Under the pieces are notes generated by a model. That model saw nothing but the letters and a program-made list of their open reading frames with translations, ran no database searches and was not told where the DNA came from. 64,000 bases of DNA from Oegoconia quadripuncta. Lineage: Eukaryota; Arthropoda; Insecta; Lepidoptera; Autostichidae. The position numbers and the translations under genes are program-made. The stretch spans positions 12,155,001-12,219,000 of the forward strand of contig OX438748.1 of the NCBI GenBank assembly GCA_949316235.1, written 5' to 3'. Below, in pieces: positions 53,939 through 64,000 of this stretch (within the stretch, counting starts at the first letter, position 1; each line of letters begins with the position of its first letter).

Positions 53939-56037
53939 ACGTATTTACCAAAAATTCAAAACCAAAAATCCGCACTGCATTTGTATTTATTTACCATGAA
54001 ATTTATGGTTAACGACACTTTGGACGTCAAAATTAGTGAAGCTGTTGAGGCTGAAGAAGGTAATATAGAAATCTTTATACATACTCCCGAAAAAACATTA
54101 TCCTCATAGAAATGAGGAATCTCGGATATATTATACGAGGAATGGGATAATTGGGTATAAATTCACTATTATTCACTGTTGGTCCGGTTTTGGATGGATA
54201 ATAAGCCCCTGCGAATGGACTAAACATACCAAAGTAATAACAAAAGGCTAAAAAATATAACAACAGGGAAAGTCCAGAGCAATAGCTGACAATAGTCAGA
54301 GTTTATGACTCAACAAAAGCGTACACAGTCAAATCACTAAAATTTTAACGAAGCCGGAGCGCAACATAAACTTTTACAGTCAATAAAATTTATTGGTACG
54401 TGTGAATCCGTGGATTTCGTGGTCGCTGGCAAGGAATCCGCTCGGATTATCACACACAAAAAATCGAAAACACCGATTAATCTGTCTTCTTTTAGACCAT
54501 TAATAACAAACGGGGCAATAAAATTTGCTCTTGGATTCGTGTAAAATATCTCCGAGATCCAATAATGCTTAAATTGTAGGTAGGGATCCTCGGCACGCGG
54601 GGTCCATACAAACATTTATTTTGTCGTGGCGAGACGCTCTCGAAACAATATTAAGGCCATAAAGAATGGAACGGGACGGGAAAAGAAAACGGGGGCGCTT
54701 CGACGGGTAATGAAACTCTCCCCTAAAAGTTGCACCTAACGGAGATTGTAAAAACATATTTCTTATTGCCTTTGTTTTCTTTTTGAGATTGTCGAGAAGA
54801 TAAATAGTGGTATATAAATGAAAAATTTCGTCTTTAGCAGACATCGGTAATCTCATGTTACAAATTTTGTAACTAATTGTAACTACCGTCAAAATTATTT
54901 GCAAGTGTAAGATTAAAGAATGCTGTTGTGAACGAAACCCATGGATTTTATAGATTTAACGCAGTCCAACGGGTCTGTCTATTAGCATATTATAAATTCA
55001 CATCACACATCATTCACGAAAGCAATTACGTAGTGAAATTTCAGTTTTTAAACTTTTATTTCTAGCGCTTATCAGCCATTTGTTCTACTTCTTTATTGGT
55101 GGTTAAAATGATGTTGATATAGAGAATTGATAAATTTTTTGAATAATGGAATATTTATCTCTCTACTCCAGTGTCTGCTTATCTATCATGATCTCCAGAG
55201 CCAAACACTACGAGTTAGACTGCTGAAATTTTACACAGTAAAAAGCTTGTTATGGCCCTAAGCAAGATTTTAACTGTGGATTAACAGGTTATTAAAAAAA
55301 AAATTGCAACCCCATCGAGTGGTGCGAATATATTTTTTAATACAATATGTATTTATACAAGGCGTAAGTATATCTGAGAATAGGATTCTTTCTGGAAATG
55401 ACGTAAGTCGATGACTGATTTGAAAAACTTACTTTAAATACGAACATAACTTAGGTAACACGGAAAGATCATATATCATATTTCAGCAGTTCAGCACTTG
55501 TGTCGTCCATCGGACACTTAGTTTTTGCAATGCGTGATTCAACTAAATTCAATTCTTTTAGGATTCTTCCGTCAGTCATGGGAGTGACAACATAATGCGT
55601 GATAGTTTCGCTATAAATGAGTGACATGTCGCACGTTGACCCCAGCGTGACCCTAACAGGTCATTTACTTTCATCGAAGACAGCTGTATGTATTTGTGTG
55701 TGTTCGTTTTAGATAAGACGCCTTGTAATGACACTTAACTAAAAAAGACGAATCGATTGTCACCGTCACACGATAAAAATGGTTTAGAGTATATGTGAGA
55801 ACATATGAACGTATATACGTATACATACATATCTATATTTATTATCCTGCTATAATTGTAACCCCCTTAAGCTTCTCCGTAGTGGGTAATAAAGTTTTGT
55901 TATCGCTCTAAGCAAAAGGAGTGTTATAAGTTTGAAGCATATGTCTGTCTGTTTGTACCTGTGGTATTGTACCGACAAAACGGTTGAACCGATGTAAAAA
56001 GAAGCTGGGGTTTGATGCAAATCAGAAAATATTTAGG
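53939..56037. other. Noncoding region, ~2.1 kb
   Basis: Two overlapping minus-strand frames (54337-54615, 92 codons; 54569-54904, 111 codons) are open but show no recognisable domain. No splice signals are convincing. 55915-56035 resembles a degenerate lepidopteran repeat. Confidence 0.45.
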
Positions 56038-56090
56038 TTAATAATTAGGTTATTGATTTCTTTATCTGGATGACACATCATTTTCTGTCT
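56038..56090 (-). repeat. Flank shared with the SINE D copy at 48221
   Basis: The reverse complement contains 'aaaatgatgtgtcatccaga' and 'aaatcaataaccta', matching 48556-48602. Confidence 0.6.
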
Positions 56091-56367
56091 CAGCCCGTCA
56101 ACATCCCACTACAGGGGATATAGAAGTATGGGCCATAGTCCACCACGCTGGCTCAATGCGGGTTGGGGACTTCACATGCCTTAGAATTTTTATTTCTCAG
56201 GCATGCAGGTTTCCTCACGTTGTTTTCCTTCATCGTTTAAGGGCAGACGGATAATTGCACATAAGTAATTAAATATAAAAACTCATTGGTACATGGCCTG
56301 CCTGGGAATCGAACCCGGACATCCCAAATTGGGAGACCGCGTCTTAACCGCTGAGCCACCGACGCTC
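56090..56367 (-). mobile_element. SINE D full-length copy
   Basis: On + it runs from 'cagcccgtcaacatcccact' to the reversed head 'gaatcgaacccggacatcc' and 'ccgctgagccaccgacgct'. Middle 'tatttctcaggcatgcagg' matches the 48221 copy. Confidence 0.85.
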
Positions 56368-56394
56368 CAGGTCCAGGCTCCAATCTTTACTTAC

Positions 56395-56600
56395 CTAAAT
56401 AATATTATAAATACGAAAGTTTGGATGTTTGTCTGTTGCTCAATGTCGGCAAAACGGATGAACGGATTTGGGTGAAATTTCGTATATAGGTAGAACATAT
56501 CCTGGATTAAAACATAGGATATTTTTCATCCCGATAAAGTGAGTAGTTCCCGCGGGAGAAACAAATTTCCGCGATGAAGTTATTACGGCGAAGCTTAGAA
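56395..56600 (+). mobile_element. Lep1-like non-autonomous Helitron (probable)
   Basis: 'aatattataaatacgaaagt', 'gaacggatttgggtgaaat', 'taggtagaacatatcctgga', 'tagttcccgcgggagaaac' and 'ggcgaagctta' follow the same order as 32888-33088. The expected CTAGT end is degraded. Confidence 0.55.
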
Positions 56601-57282
56601 TAACCGTGGGGTCATGAAAAAAGTCCGTTTAATAATGACCACGGGCAAACGCCACTCACCCTTTTCCTTTCGAAACCCCTACGATGACTTGTTAGAAACT
56701 TAGACGAGTTGAGAAAGCAATCAACTTTGTTCGGTCCGGCTACTGTAAATCCGTTACTATAATTCGGATATTTGACAAATAAACCGAGCAGCAAATACTT
56801 GTCTGAGTGTATAAATTGTTGCTAACAGTACCTACTCCTCTTGAAAATTTCATTCAGATCTTTCAGTCACATAAACTGGATACAAACAAAGTAATAGCCA
56901 GAGCAAGTCTCTTAAAACCAAGATGGTTCAACTACGTAATATGAAACGCTAAGATGGGCTATATTACTAATTAAAGTTTCCTGGAAGCCAGTTTACATTG
57001 TCTAACCCAGTTACATAGGGAGCTTAGTGTAATACGCAAGGAAATCGATTGCAACGAACGAATTAACTTTCTGCGCCAAATGTCCCAACAATTATCTTGG
57101 AATATCAAATCGACACATATTAAATTACCTATTATTAGCAGTATTTGCAAATCATAACTATCATCGACAAAAGAAATAATGGCTATCCATGGGAGGATGC
57201 TCTAGTTGCCACCCTAGGCAGTTGGATGTTCATGGTTGGAACATCACAGGTTTGTGCTGTTATGCTTATAATTTCGTTTCTT
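56601..57282. other. AT-rich noncoding interval
   Basis: No gene or recognised repeat. Confidence 0.5.
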
Positions 57283-57410
57283 TATTCTTTATTGCACCAA
57301 AATATTACAATAACAGAGAGACCTATTGGTCACGTACAAAGTTTCGTTATCCATGTGAAGAGACGGATTGGCTTTAGTCTTCTCTATTTGTTCTCTAAAT
57401 TAACATTAAA
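57283..57410 (-). repeat. Possible LINE 3' tail
   Basis: 'ttctttattgcaccaaaata' is the reverse complement of a '...ggtgcaataaaga' LINE end. The sequence beyond it is diverged. An 89-codon + frame across this region (57145-57414) has no motif. Confidence 0.35.
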
Positions 57411-57489
57411 ATAATGCAGTAAAGTTCATACCTTTATCTTGGACTGCGGCCTGACAGAAAAGTAGATGTTTATATACGGTAGTGGGGTC

Positions 57490-57950
57490 TTATAATTTTT
57501 TTATTAATGTTTTCATTTGGGCCAGTGCCATTTCGCCATGGCTTGGCGGATGACGTCATTAAGTGCCGCGTGCCGCAGAATGCAACTGCCACTTTTGCAG
57601 CAAAATAGGTGGTGTCCGAATTGATCCACAGCCGCATCACACACAGTATTGAGGCATCGGTATGGCACGTTTCAATGAGCGCCGTGACAAATTTAAAAAT
57701 GGTTCGATCAAGCAAAATGACAATGTTGACAGAAGGCAAGACATGTAGCCATAACCCCAACTCCCATTTACCCACAGCTAGGACACGATCACGCGTTATA
57801 GGATTACTTAACCTTTCGAGTCTATTCCATATCAATTTGCAGTGGCTCACCCCACAACCTCTGCGAGCTGAACGTTGTCGGGGCCTCATCATTCAGGTAG
57901 GCAACGATCCTAGCAATCTCGGCTTCGATCATCTTTGAAATAGTAGAAAT
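57490..57950 (-). pseudogene. Fragment of an uncharacterised repeat-borne protein (VDxFGxH ... RHAALNDVI)
   Basis: The minus-strand translation around 57660-57510 reads 'VCDAAVDQFGHHLFCCKSGS', then 'LRHAALNDVIRQAMAKW' before a stop. I recall this pattern (C-x-C-G-x-x-V-D-x-F-G-x-H-x-L-x-C, then R-H-A-A-L-N-D-V-I) from a repetitive protein family in invertebrate genomes. In that family a nuclease-like segment follows, which is not preserved here. The upstream region (57935-57700) is open in shifting frames ('IEAEIARIVAYLNDEA'). The family's biochemical role is not known to me. It is likely a retroelement accessory or RT-linked domain. Confidence 0.5.
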
Positions 57951-58138
57951 ATTTTTCCAAAGAAGATGTTCGAATTCTGCAAATAATGGATAATGTATCA
58001 TGGATCGAAGTGGACAAACAGGCCGGAATGAATATATTCGAATTGTCATTAAGATATTTTTATTATAAATATACGGGTAGGTACCTGTTTTATACCTATC
58101 TCGATGTGAATTATTTGTTATCAAGTGTACAAAACTGC

Positions 58139-58299
58139 ACTTAAACTGGTGAAGGAAAACGGCATGCCTGAGAAATAAATATTCAAAGGCAAGTGAACCC
58201 GCGTGGGCCAGCGTGGTAAACTATGGTCCATACTCCCTCATAATCCGAGGGAATGTCTATACCCCACAGTGGTATGTTCACGGGCTGATGATGATGCTG
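58139..58299 (+). mobile_element. SINE D 3' fragment
   Basis: 'actggtgaaggaaaacggca', 'tgcctgagaaataaatattc', 'gcgtgggccagcgtgg' and 'tcacgggctgatgatgatg'. The tRNA head is missing. Confidence 0.75.
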
Positions 58300-59744
58300 A
58301 GTACGCTAAATTGGATTTGTCATGATGACAATTCCCTATGAAATTCCCGGGACCAGTAAAAATTTAAGATCTCACTTGTCCAAATCAGACAACGTGTAAA
58401 CGTACATACAAACAAACCCGTTGAATACATTTTGACTCTGTGAAGTAAAAGAACATGTACCTTACTAAGTTGCATGGGGGCACATTGTTTGTTTTGCTAC
58501 TATTACACCTATACCGACAACAATACCTCTCTATATATATATATATATATATATCTACCGACATAACCATGCACATACTACGTTAGCTTACTGTTTATTT
58601 TGATGCAAAAATCATAACCGACATTTCACATTAAATATTCACTTTACTTTTCTATTGTCGGTAATTAAACTGCGGTGATGATATGCAACTATGTAGCAAT
58701 ATTCAAATAATTAATAAACATCCATGTCGATTTAATTGAAATGTTTGAAATAACTCGGTGCTTAAAATTCAGTGAACATTGAACAAAATTGCGTCGACGA
58801 ATGCAGTCAACGTACTGGTAGCTATTTATAAACAGAGGACATCTCGCGTATATCATATATCAAGTCGGTGGACATCACCAATCTTTCGTCAGAGAGTATA
58901 AAGTGAAGATGGGATTCACTCTTGTAAACATACACTAAACATGAAAGCTTTTAAACTAACTTTGTACGAACTGGTGACTAAATAATCATAACTGCACGAC
59001 AGTTGGCAATTCAGTCAAGGATTTAATACTGGCATAAATGCTGTCAGATAATTGTGCTTATGGTTACGATTTCGATGAAACTCAGGTGGCACACACAAAC
59101 GTAATATCGTAATATATTTTTTTATTATAATTTAGCTTGCAATAGGTATACGTATGTAAGTAAATAAGTTGTCCGTTTGAAAATTTGCAAACCATTTTTC
59201 AACCACTTGCTGAAATTTAGCATATTTAGGTATGTAAGTCTACTGATATTTTTTGAAAATTCTTGCTTGGAAAATTCAGTCTTGATATTATTAGTTACAC
59301 ATGGAAAACTAAAAGTAGGCCTGGTTTTTGCTGACATACGTATCTATAATTTAATATAATGGGTACCTACATTTTAAAGATTTCTCCCCGTCACAAAAAA
59401 AAGGTATCTATTAATATTGAGATTGTCGTATAAAATTAAAAAAAAAAATTAACTTCGTATTTCACACTTTATGAAAATAAAAAAAAATATTGAAAAAGCA
59501 TATCTAAATCGGTAGAGCCGTTTCGAAGAAACATATCTAATTATGATCGTACGATGAATTATGAATTAGGAGGGCATCGCATATTGGAGACTAGATATAC
59601 TCTAAATTAATAATGATTAATCTAATTATTACAATAAAGAATCATCTTTGATCACTCACAAACTAATAAAAAGGTTACTATTATTTTTGCATCTTATGTT
59701 TGTGAGGGAACTGATGCACGAGCTAGGTAAGTATATAGTGACAC
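58300..59744. other. AT-rich noncoding region
   Basis: An (AT)n tract lies at 58532-58554 and A-rich runs at 59395-59490. A scrap of repeat L (-) is at 59495-59535. No gene. Confidence 0.5.
58532..58554 (+). repeat. (AT)n microsatellite
   Basis: An uninterrupted TA dinucleotide run of about 23 bases. Confidence 0.9.
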
Positions 59745-59830
59745 CACGCAACACCAGGTCCCCTCTCCCGGATGAGGTTAATTTCATCAATAAAGCTTTT
59801 TAGTAGAAGTGAATTTGAATTTGAAGAAGC
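59745..59830 (+). repeat. Possible LINE 3' tail
   Basis: 'aataaagctttttagtagaa' followed by 'gaatttgaatttgaagaag' looks like a polyadenylation signal plus hexamer-type LINE end similar in layout to 31815-31851. The upstream part does not match the other tails. Confidence 0.35.
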
Positions 59831-59984
59831 GTAATAACTTATATCTCGTGAAGAAGATAAAAAGACAATAAAAACGTGATAATGTATGTGTGATTGTGTG
59901 GTGTGTGAATGAAGAGAAAATTTGTAAACACTTCCTTAAAAAAAGAATGTCTTATTGTTCAGCAGCGTTTTGCAGTGCCTCTAA

Positions 59985-60190
59985 CTAAGGTACACTAGCG
60001 GAGGCGCGGGTCGACGGGATTCACGCGATCATGAGAAAACGCTGCGTCTCATTGATGGGCCGTATACGTGGAAGTCACAACAGCTTGCTGACCGTATGAG
60101 TTGACATGTGGAATTCTCCGATGCTCGGCCATCCACACGTTATTAGTTGATCCGTTCGAGCATCGAGGAACGCGTATCTATTTATTTCTT
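59985..60190. other. GC-rich patch of unknown nature
   Basis: 'ctagcggaggcgcgggtcga' to 'gagcatcgaggaacgcg' stands out from AT-rich DNA. A short inverted repeat 'cgatgctcg'/'cgagcatcg' lies inside (60120-60165). No frame or family is recognised. Confidence 0.4.
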
Positions 60191-60441
60191 CTTTTTTACA
60201 ATACACAACAGTACTTATCTTTATTTTCGTGTAACTAACATTATAGGAGTTAATTATAAAATGTGTACAAACAAATATGGACTAATTTAATAAGACCATA
60301 ACTTACCACCAAAATCTTAAGAAGCCTTTAACACTTCTCAAGAGTGTTACGTATAGAATCTTATCACAAAGCCCATGGATTATTGCTGCATTGTGTCTGA
60401 TCCGACAAGCCTTGGTCGCTATTTTAAACGTTTCACCCTCC
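60191..60441. other. Noncoding interval
   Basis: No gene. 60303-60540 is open on minus (79 codons) but overlaps the MITE that follows. Confidence 0.5.
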
Positions 60442-60557
60442 GTAGCATGACATCGTATGTCGCGCGCGACGCGACGCGAGAGTATGGGATAGTTGGCGTC
60501 GTCCAAACGAATGAGCAGGACAAATATTATCTCGCGCGACATTAACGTTTATAGCTA
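60442..60557 (-). mobile_element. CpG-rich MITE family G, copy 3 (116 bp)
   Basis: 'gtagcatgacatcgtatgtc' plus 'gcgcgcgac' at the left and 'ctcgcgcgacattaacgttt' plus 'atagctac' at the right form the reverse complement of copy 2. The core 'ccaaacgaatgagcaggaca' is shared. Confidence 0.75.
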
Positions 60558-61039
60558 CACAATTCCACCGCCAAGCAGCAGTGTTTGTCCATATACTAAT
60601 GTACAATGATTCCCACATTACTTATCAATATTTATAAAATTGCTGTCTGTGTATTCAAACTTAAATACGTAAGTATCGCACGAAAGACATAGTTTCCGCT
60701 TGGCGCGTTTTTCACAGCCATATTGGAAATTCCCGGTTTTTATTGTCCATATATTCCTGTTTGGTCCGAGCGGTTTTGTCTGTCACTGAAAGGGTGCGGT
60801 TACATTCTGTTGGGCCGTCGATTACCAATATTACTATTTGACAATGGCACATTTGTCCGTGCGCGACGGATATTGGGTTGGTCGCAGTGTTGCCAGAGGA
60901 AAAACGTAAATATTAGTTTATTACAAATGCCTTTATTTTTGTTTCAAATTAAGTTTACAATGAAGGAAAATATTTTTTTATGAAAATACGTTAGCATATT
61001 AATAACAATAACAAAATGGTTTACTTTGTAAGGTAGTCA
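60558..61039. other. Noncoding interval
   Basis: An 86-codon + frame at 60723-60983 shows no motif. Nothing else is recognised. Confidence 0.5.
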
Positions 61040-61088
61040 AGTTATCGGACATCAGGTGTGATTGAGGCTAACCCGTTGTGCATAACAA
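61040..61088 (+). mobile_element. SINE B 3' scrap
   Basis: 'catcaggtgtgattgaggct' and 'aacccgttgtgcataac' is the 3' end of SINE B in sense orientation. Confidence 0.6.
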
Positions 61089-61139
61089 ATATTTATAATA
61101 CATTACGTACCTATGTATTAGACATTTATATGTAATTTC

Positions 61140-61530
61140 TCTAATGGTCTTGTAATCTGGCGAAATTCAGTAGAGGTCAATCGTGCTTTTCAAATACAGA
61201 TAAAATGTGTGAGAGCTATGTGCGGCGTGGAACAGCTGGAGACATGCAGACGATTATAAAAATTTGAATTTACTTACAATACCATCAACGTACATTTTTG
61301 AGATATGCTTGTTCGTAAAACAGAACACTAGTCTCTTTATAAAGAAATGGTTGTGAAAGAATTTAAATATCGAACCCTATAAAAAATGTGGTCTTTCAAA
61401 CACATATTCTCATATTTACTATAGAGCACTTCCGATTGACGAAGAATCTTGGAATTTCTCATGAAGGTGGACCTGGCCTACACTACAATAAAGGAAAAAA
61501 TTGGGAAATCATTTAAAATGATTGTGTATG
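61140..61530 (+). pseudogene. Degraded LINE RT C-terminal fragment
   Basis: The + frame at 61146-61256 reads 'LVIWRNSVEVNRAFQIQ' then 'KCVRAMCGVEQLETCRRL'. This aligns with the 'YGILLWGN...QKRAVRAI' region of the large LINE at ~31155-31245. Beyond it, stops and frameshifts accumulate, with recognisable pieces 'MVVKEFKYRTL' and 'TIKEKIGKSF'. Same broad RT group, older. Confidence 0.65.
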
Positions 61531-62317
61531 TGAAATTATCACGGGACAATCTTAATTTTGCGGTTTCCTTGACACAACTTCTACATAACTAACAACATAA
61601 TTGTTTGTCAGTTTCAAAAGTTTGTCAATGATGTTTGACTGGTCCTCAGAGCTTGAGTCCTACTCGCAATTACCCGTTTAATCACGAATAGTTTTTCATT
61701 ACCCCACTGAACAAGTCACTTATTTAAATTTATCGTATAATAATTATGTAGTGTCCATACAATTGTATAGTACTTCAGATATTGCCGAACATTTTTGCCT
61801 ACCGATATACGGGTACCAACGTCACACAACAGAACACGCATTAGTATTTTAGTAAGAAATGTTTACAACCTGTTCGCAACTGACACAAATTGAGTGACAA
61901 GGGTCCTCCTATAGTAATTTATTTCAGAAAAAAATAAGCAATAAACTAGATTTTCAACAAATTATGCCAAATTTCTTACAATATTATTTAATAATTTTAT
62001 TAAACGGAAATAATTTAATTCAGGTTTCATACCAAAATGGAAATGTGTATTTGCAATTATAGGAATATGAAACTAAAAATTGAAAATTTTGGTTATATTA
62101 AGAGTTAAGTTTATATTAAGTTCGTATTATTCGATTTACATCAAAAATTAAAAAACCGTTTTGCGAGACTTCGAAAATTAAAAACTATTTTTGAACCGGT
62201 TCAGCCCACAGACCGACACAGGCTTCATACTTATAACATCCCTTTTTATGCGTCAAGGATTAATGAAAATAATGCACAAGTATTCACAACGTGCTCTACT
62301 AACAGTCTATAATAACA
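61531..62317. other. AT-rich noncoding interval with repeat L scrap
   Basis: 62140-62270 ends 'cttataacatccctttttat' and 'gcgtcaagga', resembling the terminus of repeat L. No gene. Confidence 0.45.
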
Positions 62318-62410
62318 GAATAAATAAATAAATACTTCAGACACTTACACCAATCATCTAGTCCCAAACTAAGCTAAGCTCGTACTATGGATAAACATAC
62401 ATAAATATTG

Positions 62411-62846
62411 TTTTTTTTTTATCCACAAGGGGTTAGCATTTCACCTTAATCACACCGGGTTTGACGCAAATGGTACACTTCTCAACTTATGCACTTCTCA
62501 AATGGTGAACTTAGCAACTGGTGCACTTTTTAAGATGAGTGGAGATTTGGAAAATTGTCTATAAATGAAAGAATCTTTGGTTTTGCGCAGGTAATTTTCT
62601 TAAAAATACAATCAACAAACACTTTTCAAATAGGTACTCACTTACTTAAACTTTATTCAAAATTGTCTAAGTTTAAGTAAGTGTCCTTTTGCGAAAGCCA
62701 TTTGCGCATGGTGTACAAGTTGAGAAGTGCACCATATGAGAAATGCACCAGTTGCTAAGTTCACCATTTGAGAAGTGTACCATTTGAGCATGGTGTACAA
62801 GTTGAGAAGTGCACCAAATACGTCAAACCCATCACACCTGATGTTA
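62411..62846 (-). mobile_element. SINE B 3' piece nested in SINE A, split by a TIR element
   Basis: A T-run and 'atccacaaggggttagcatt' to 'atcacacc' (62411-62456), then 'atcacacctgatgttaa' (62831-62847). Only the 3' ~60 bp of SINE B were copied. Confidence 0.75.
62457..62830. mobile_element. Non-autonomous TIR DNA transposon, 374 bp, 8-bp TSD
   Basis: It starts GGGTTTGACG and ends CGTCAAACCC (perfect 10-bp ends), flanked on both sides by ATCACACC (62449-62456 and 62831-62838). The arms continue imperfectly and contain repeated modules such as 'gtgcacttctcaa' / 'ttgagaagtgcac'. A small central palindrome ('acttacttaaac'/'gtttaagtaagt') is at 62641-62682. No ORF. An 8-bp duplication fits hAT, Merlin or P-type transposases. 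The GGG end is not a standard hAT terminus, so the class is left open. Confidence 0.85.
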
Positions 62847-62994
62847 AAAATAAAATATATATATATTTATATATCCATGACTCAGGAATAAATGTTCCGT
62901 TTTCATCACACAAACATTTACCCCTCGCGGGATCCAAACCCGCAACCGTTGATATCGCTGACAGGGTCACTATCCACTACACTAATCGGTCATC

Positions 62995-64000
62995 TTAGAA
63001 TAGAATACTTTATTTTCAAAACAATATCTGATACTCCAAGATCCTCGGACTTCACAAAACACAAAAGTTACGTAAAGGGAAACAAAATTGTCTAAAATTT
63101 AACTTGTTTACGCTCTACAGTTCCAATTAGGCTCTTTCCATTAAGATCATTAATGGCGTCTTATTTTTTACTGTCAACTCCAACTTGATTAGATGAATAG
63201 CAGGAAATAAAAACAAGTAAAGAAAATGATAAATCTCGAGAAAAAGGAACTTTAATGCTTACGTTTTAAAATCTATCTCAAATGTAAGTATGTGTAATGT
63301 TTGCGAGTTTATAGGGTCTAACTACTGGTTGCTCTACTATAGGGCTAGTTGGAGATTTAGATGAATGTACAAATTTTATAACACCTAGGAATTTTTTCAA
63401 GTAATGAATGTGGTGAATGTACCCATTTTTCTTCTTTCAATAATACCAACGCCTTTTAGATTAGGGGGACTCTCAAATAATATTATCAGTATAGCATAAT
63501 ATCGTTTTCATTTTAGAACTAACAAATTCAAGAGACCTTCGTAGAAGTTAGAGAAAGAGAAGGACAACAGATAAGGCGTAGATTGGTCAATATCACTCTA
63601 TCACTAATCATATTTATTGAAGGTGCTGATAAGAATAAAATTGAAAGTCAAGGAGTCAAAATTATTGGAAAATATAGGTAACTGATTCCCTCACGACATT
63701 TTGGCATTAATTGAAAGTTGATCCTATTTATAAAAACTGCTAAACATCATGGATATTTCAACAATTAACCATGAACTCCAAGGAAACAAACGTAAGTTAA
63801 AAAGTCAATTATTTTATAAGTGTTTTCATGGGGAATATTGAAGGTTAAAAGGCGTGAGACCATCCACAAGAGACAAAGAACGAAGCTCTTCTCCCGAAAA
63901 GAATAAATTCTATCCCATAGATTCTCCAACCTTTGTTTTTTAACATATCGTAGCAACACCACCCCAGTTCGCTTCAGGAAAGGAATAATAAAATTAAAAA
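62995..64000. other. AT-rich noncoding interval to window end
   Basis: No gene or recognised repeat. Frames are short and AT-rich. Confidence 0.5.

Larger units (their letters stand above)
62318..62994 (-). mobile_element. SINE A copy carrying a two-level nested insertion
   Basis: The tail and body are at 62318-62410 ('catctagtcccaaactaagc', 'ataaacatacataaatatt'). The remainder and head are at 62847-62994 ('tccatgactcaggaataaat', 'gcgggatccaaacccgcaac', 'ccactacactaatcggtc'). SINE B material and a TIR element lie between. Confidence 0.8.

Noticed and set aside
54337..54904. Two minus-strand frames of 92 and 111 codons
   Set aside because: No family resemblance and different overlapping frames. 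Cannot be supported as exons by eye.
62318..62994. CRISPR-like repeat array (repeated 'gtgcacttctcaa' units)
   Set aside because: Units are in inverted arms of a TIR transposon in a eukaryotic genome, without regular spacers.

Overview
This window looks like a transposon-dense, gene-poor stretch of a lepidopteran (moth or butterfly) nuclear genome. The sequence is AT-rich. It has no bacterial-type gene packing, no rRNA or functional tRNA gene, and no multi-exon host gene that I can recognise. The insect call rests on the repeats: tRNA-headed SINEs, a 5S-rRNA-headed SINE, several kinds of LINE reverse transcriptase, Helitron-like short repeats and foldback elements of types common in Lepidoptera. 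The species cannot be named from this.

The only long coding region is a non-LTR retrotransposon on the + strand (about 27.05-31.85 kb). ORF1 is 538 aa, with an N-terminal coiled coil and a C-terminal region resembling a degenerate SGNH/esterase fold. ORF2 carries an APE-type endonuclease and a reverse transcriptase, and is split by one net 1-base shift in a run of six A at 30112-30117. The 3' UTR ends in a (TTTTGA)n hexamer tract. It looks CR1/Daphne-like. Two dead 3' tails of related elements lie at 4.33-4.50 kb (-) and 11.15-11.29 kb (+).

Other LINE debris: RT fragments at 8.89-9.71 kb (-), 11.95-12.30 kb (-), 12.30-13.23 kb (-) and 61.14-61.53 kb (+); RTE-type C-termini at 7.74-8.03, 18.42-19.10, 22.60-22.74, 23.03-23.15 and 26.27-26.53 kb; and a fragment at 57.49-57.95 kb (-) from an uncharacterised repeat-borne protein.

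Five SINE groups recur and are labelled A to E here. A and C are tRNA-headed and share a 3' tail ending in (ATTT)n. B is tRNA-headed with a poly-A tail. D is tRNA-headed. E is 5S-rRNA-headed. D and E share a 3' tail that resembles the 3' end of the RTE fragments. Insertions inside older insertions are frequent: 15.4-15.9, 18.4-19.1, 38.3-38.7, 45.9-46.4, 50.6-51.0 and 62.3-63.0 kb. Several palindromic or terminal-inverted-repeat elements stand out: 5.76-5.96, 34.35-34.62, 40.57-40.81, 43.44-43.98 and 62.46-62.83 kb, plus a CpG-rich family at 21.95, 37.45 and 60.44 kb.

The remaining intervals are AT-rich noncoding sequence, probably intergenic or a long intron. I found no convincing evidence of a new multi-gene system. 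The most unusual items are the ORF1/ORF2 arrangement of the LINE, the 5S-headed SINE with its RTE-like tail, and the foldback elements.
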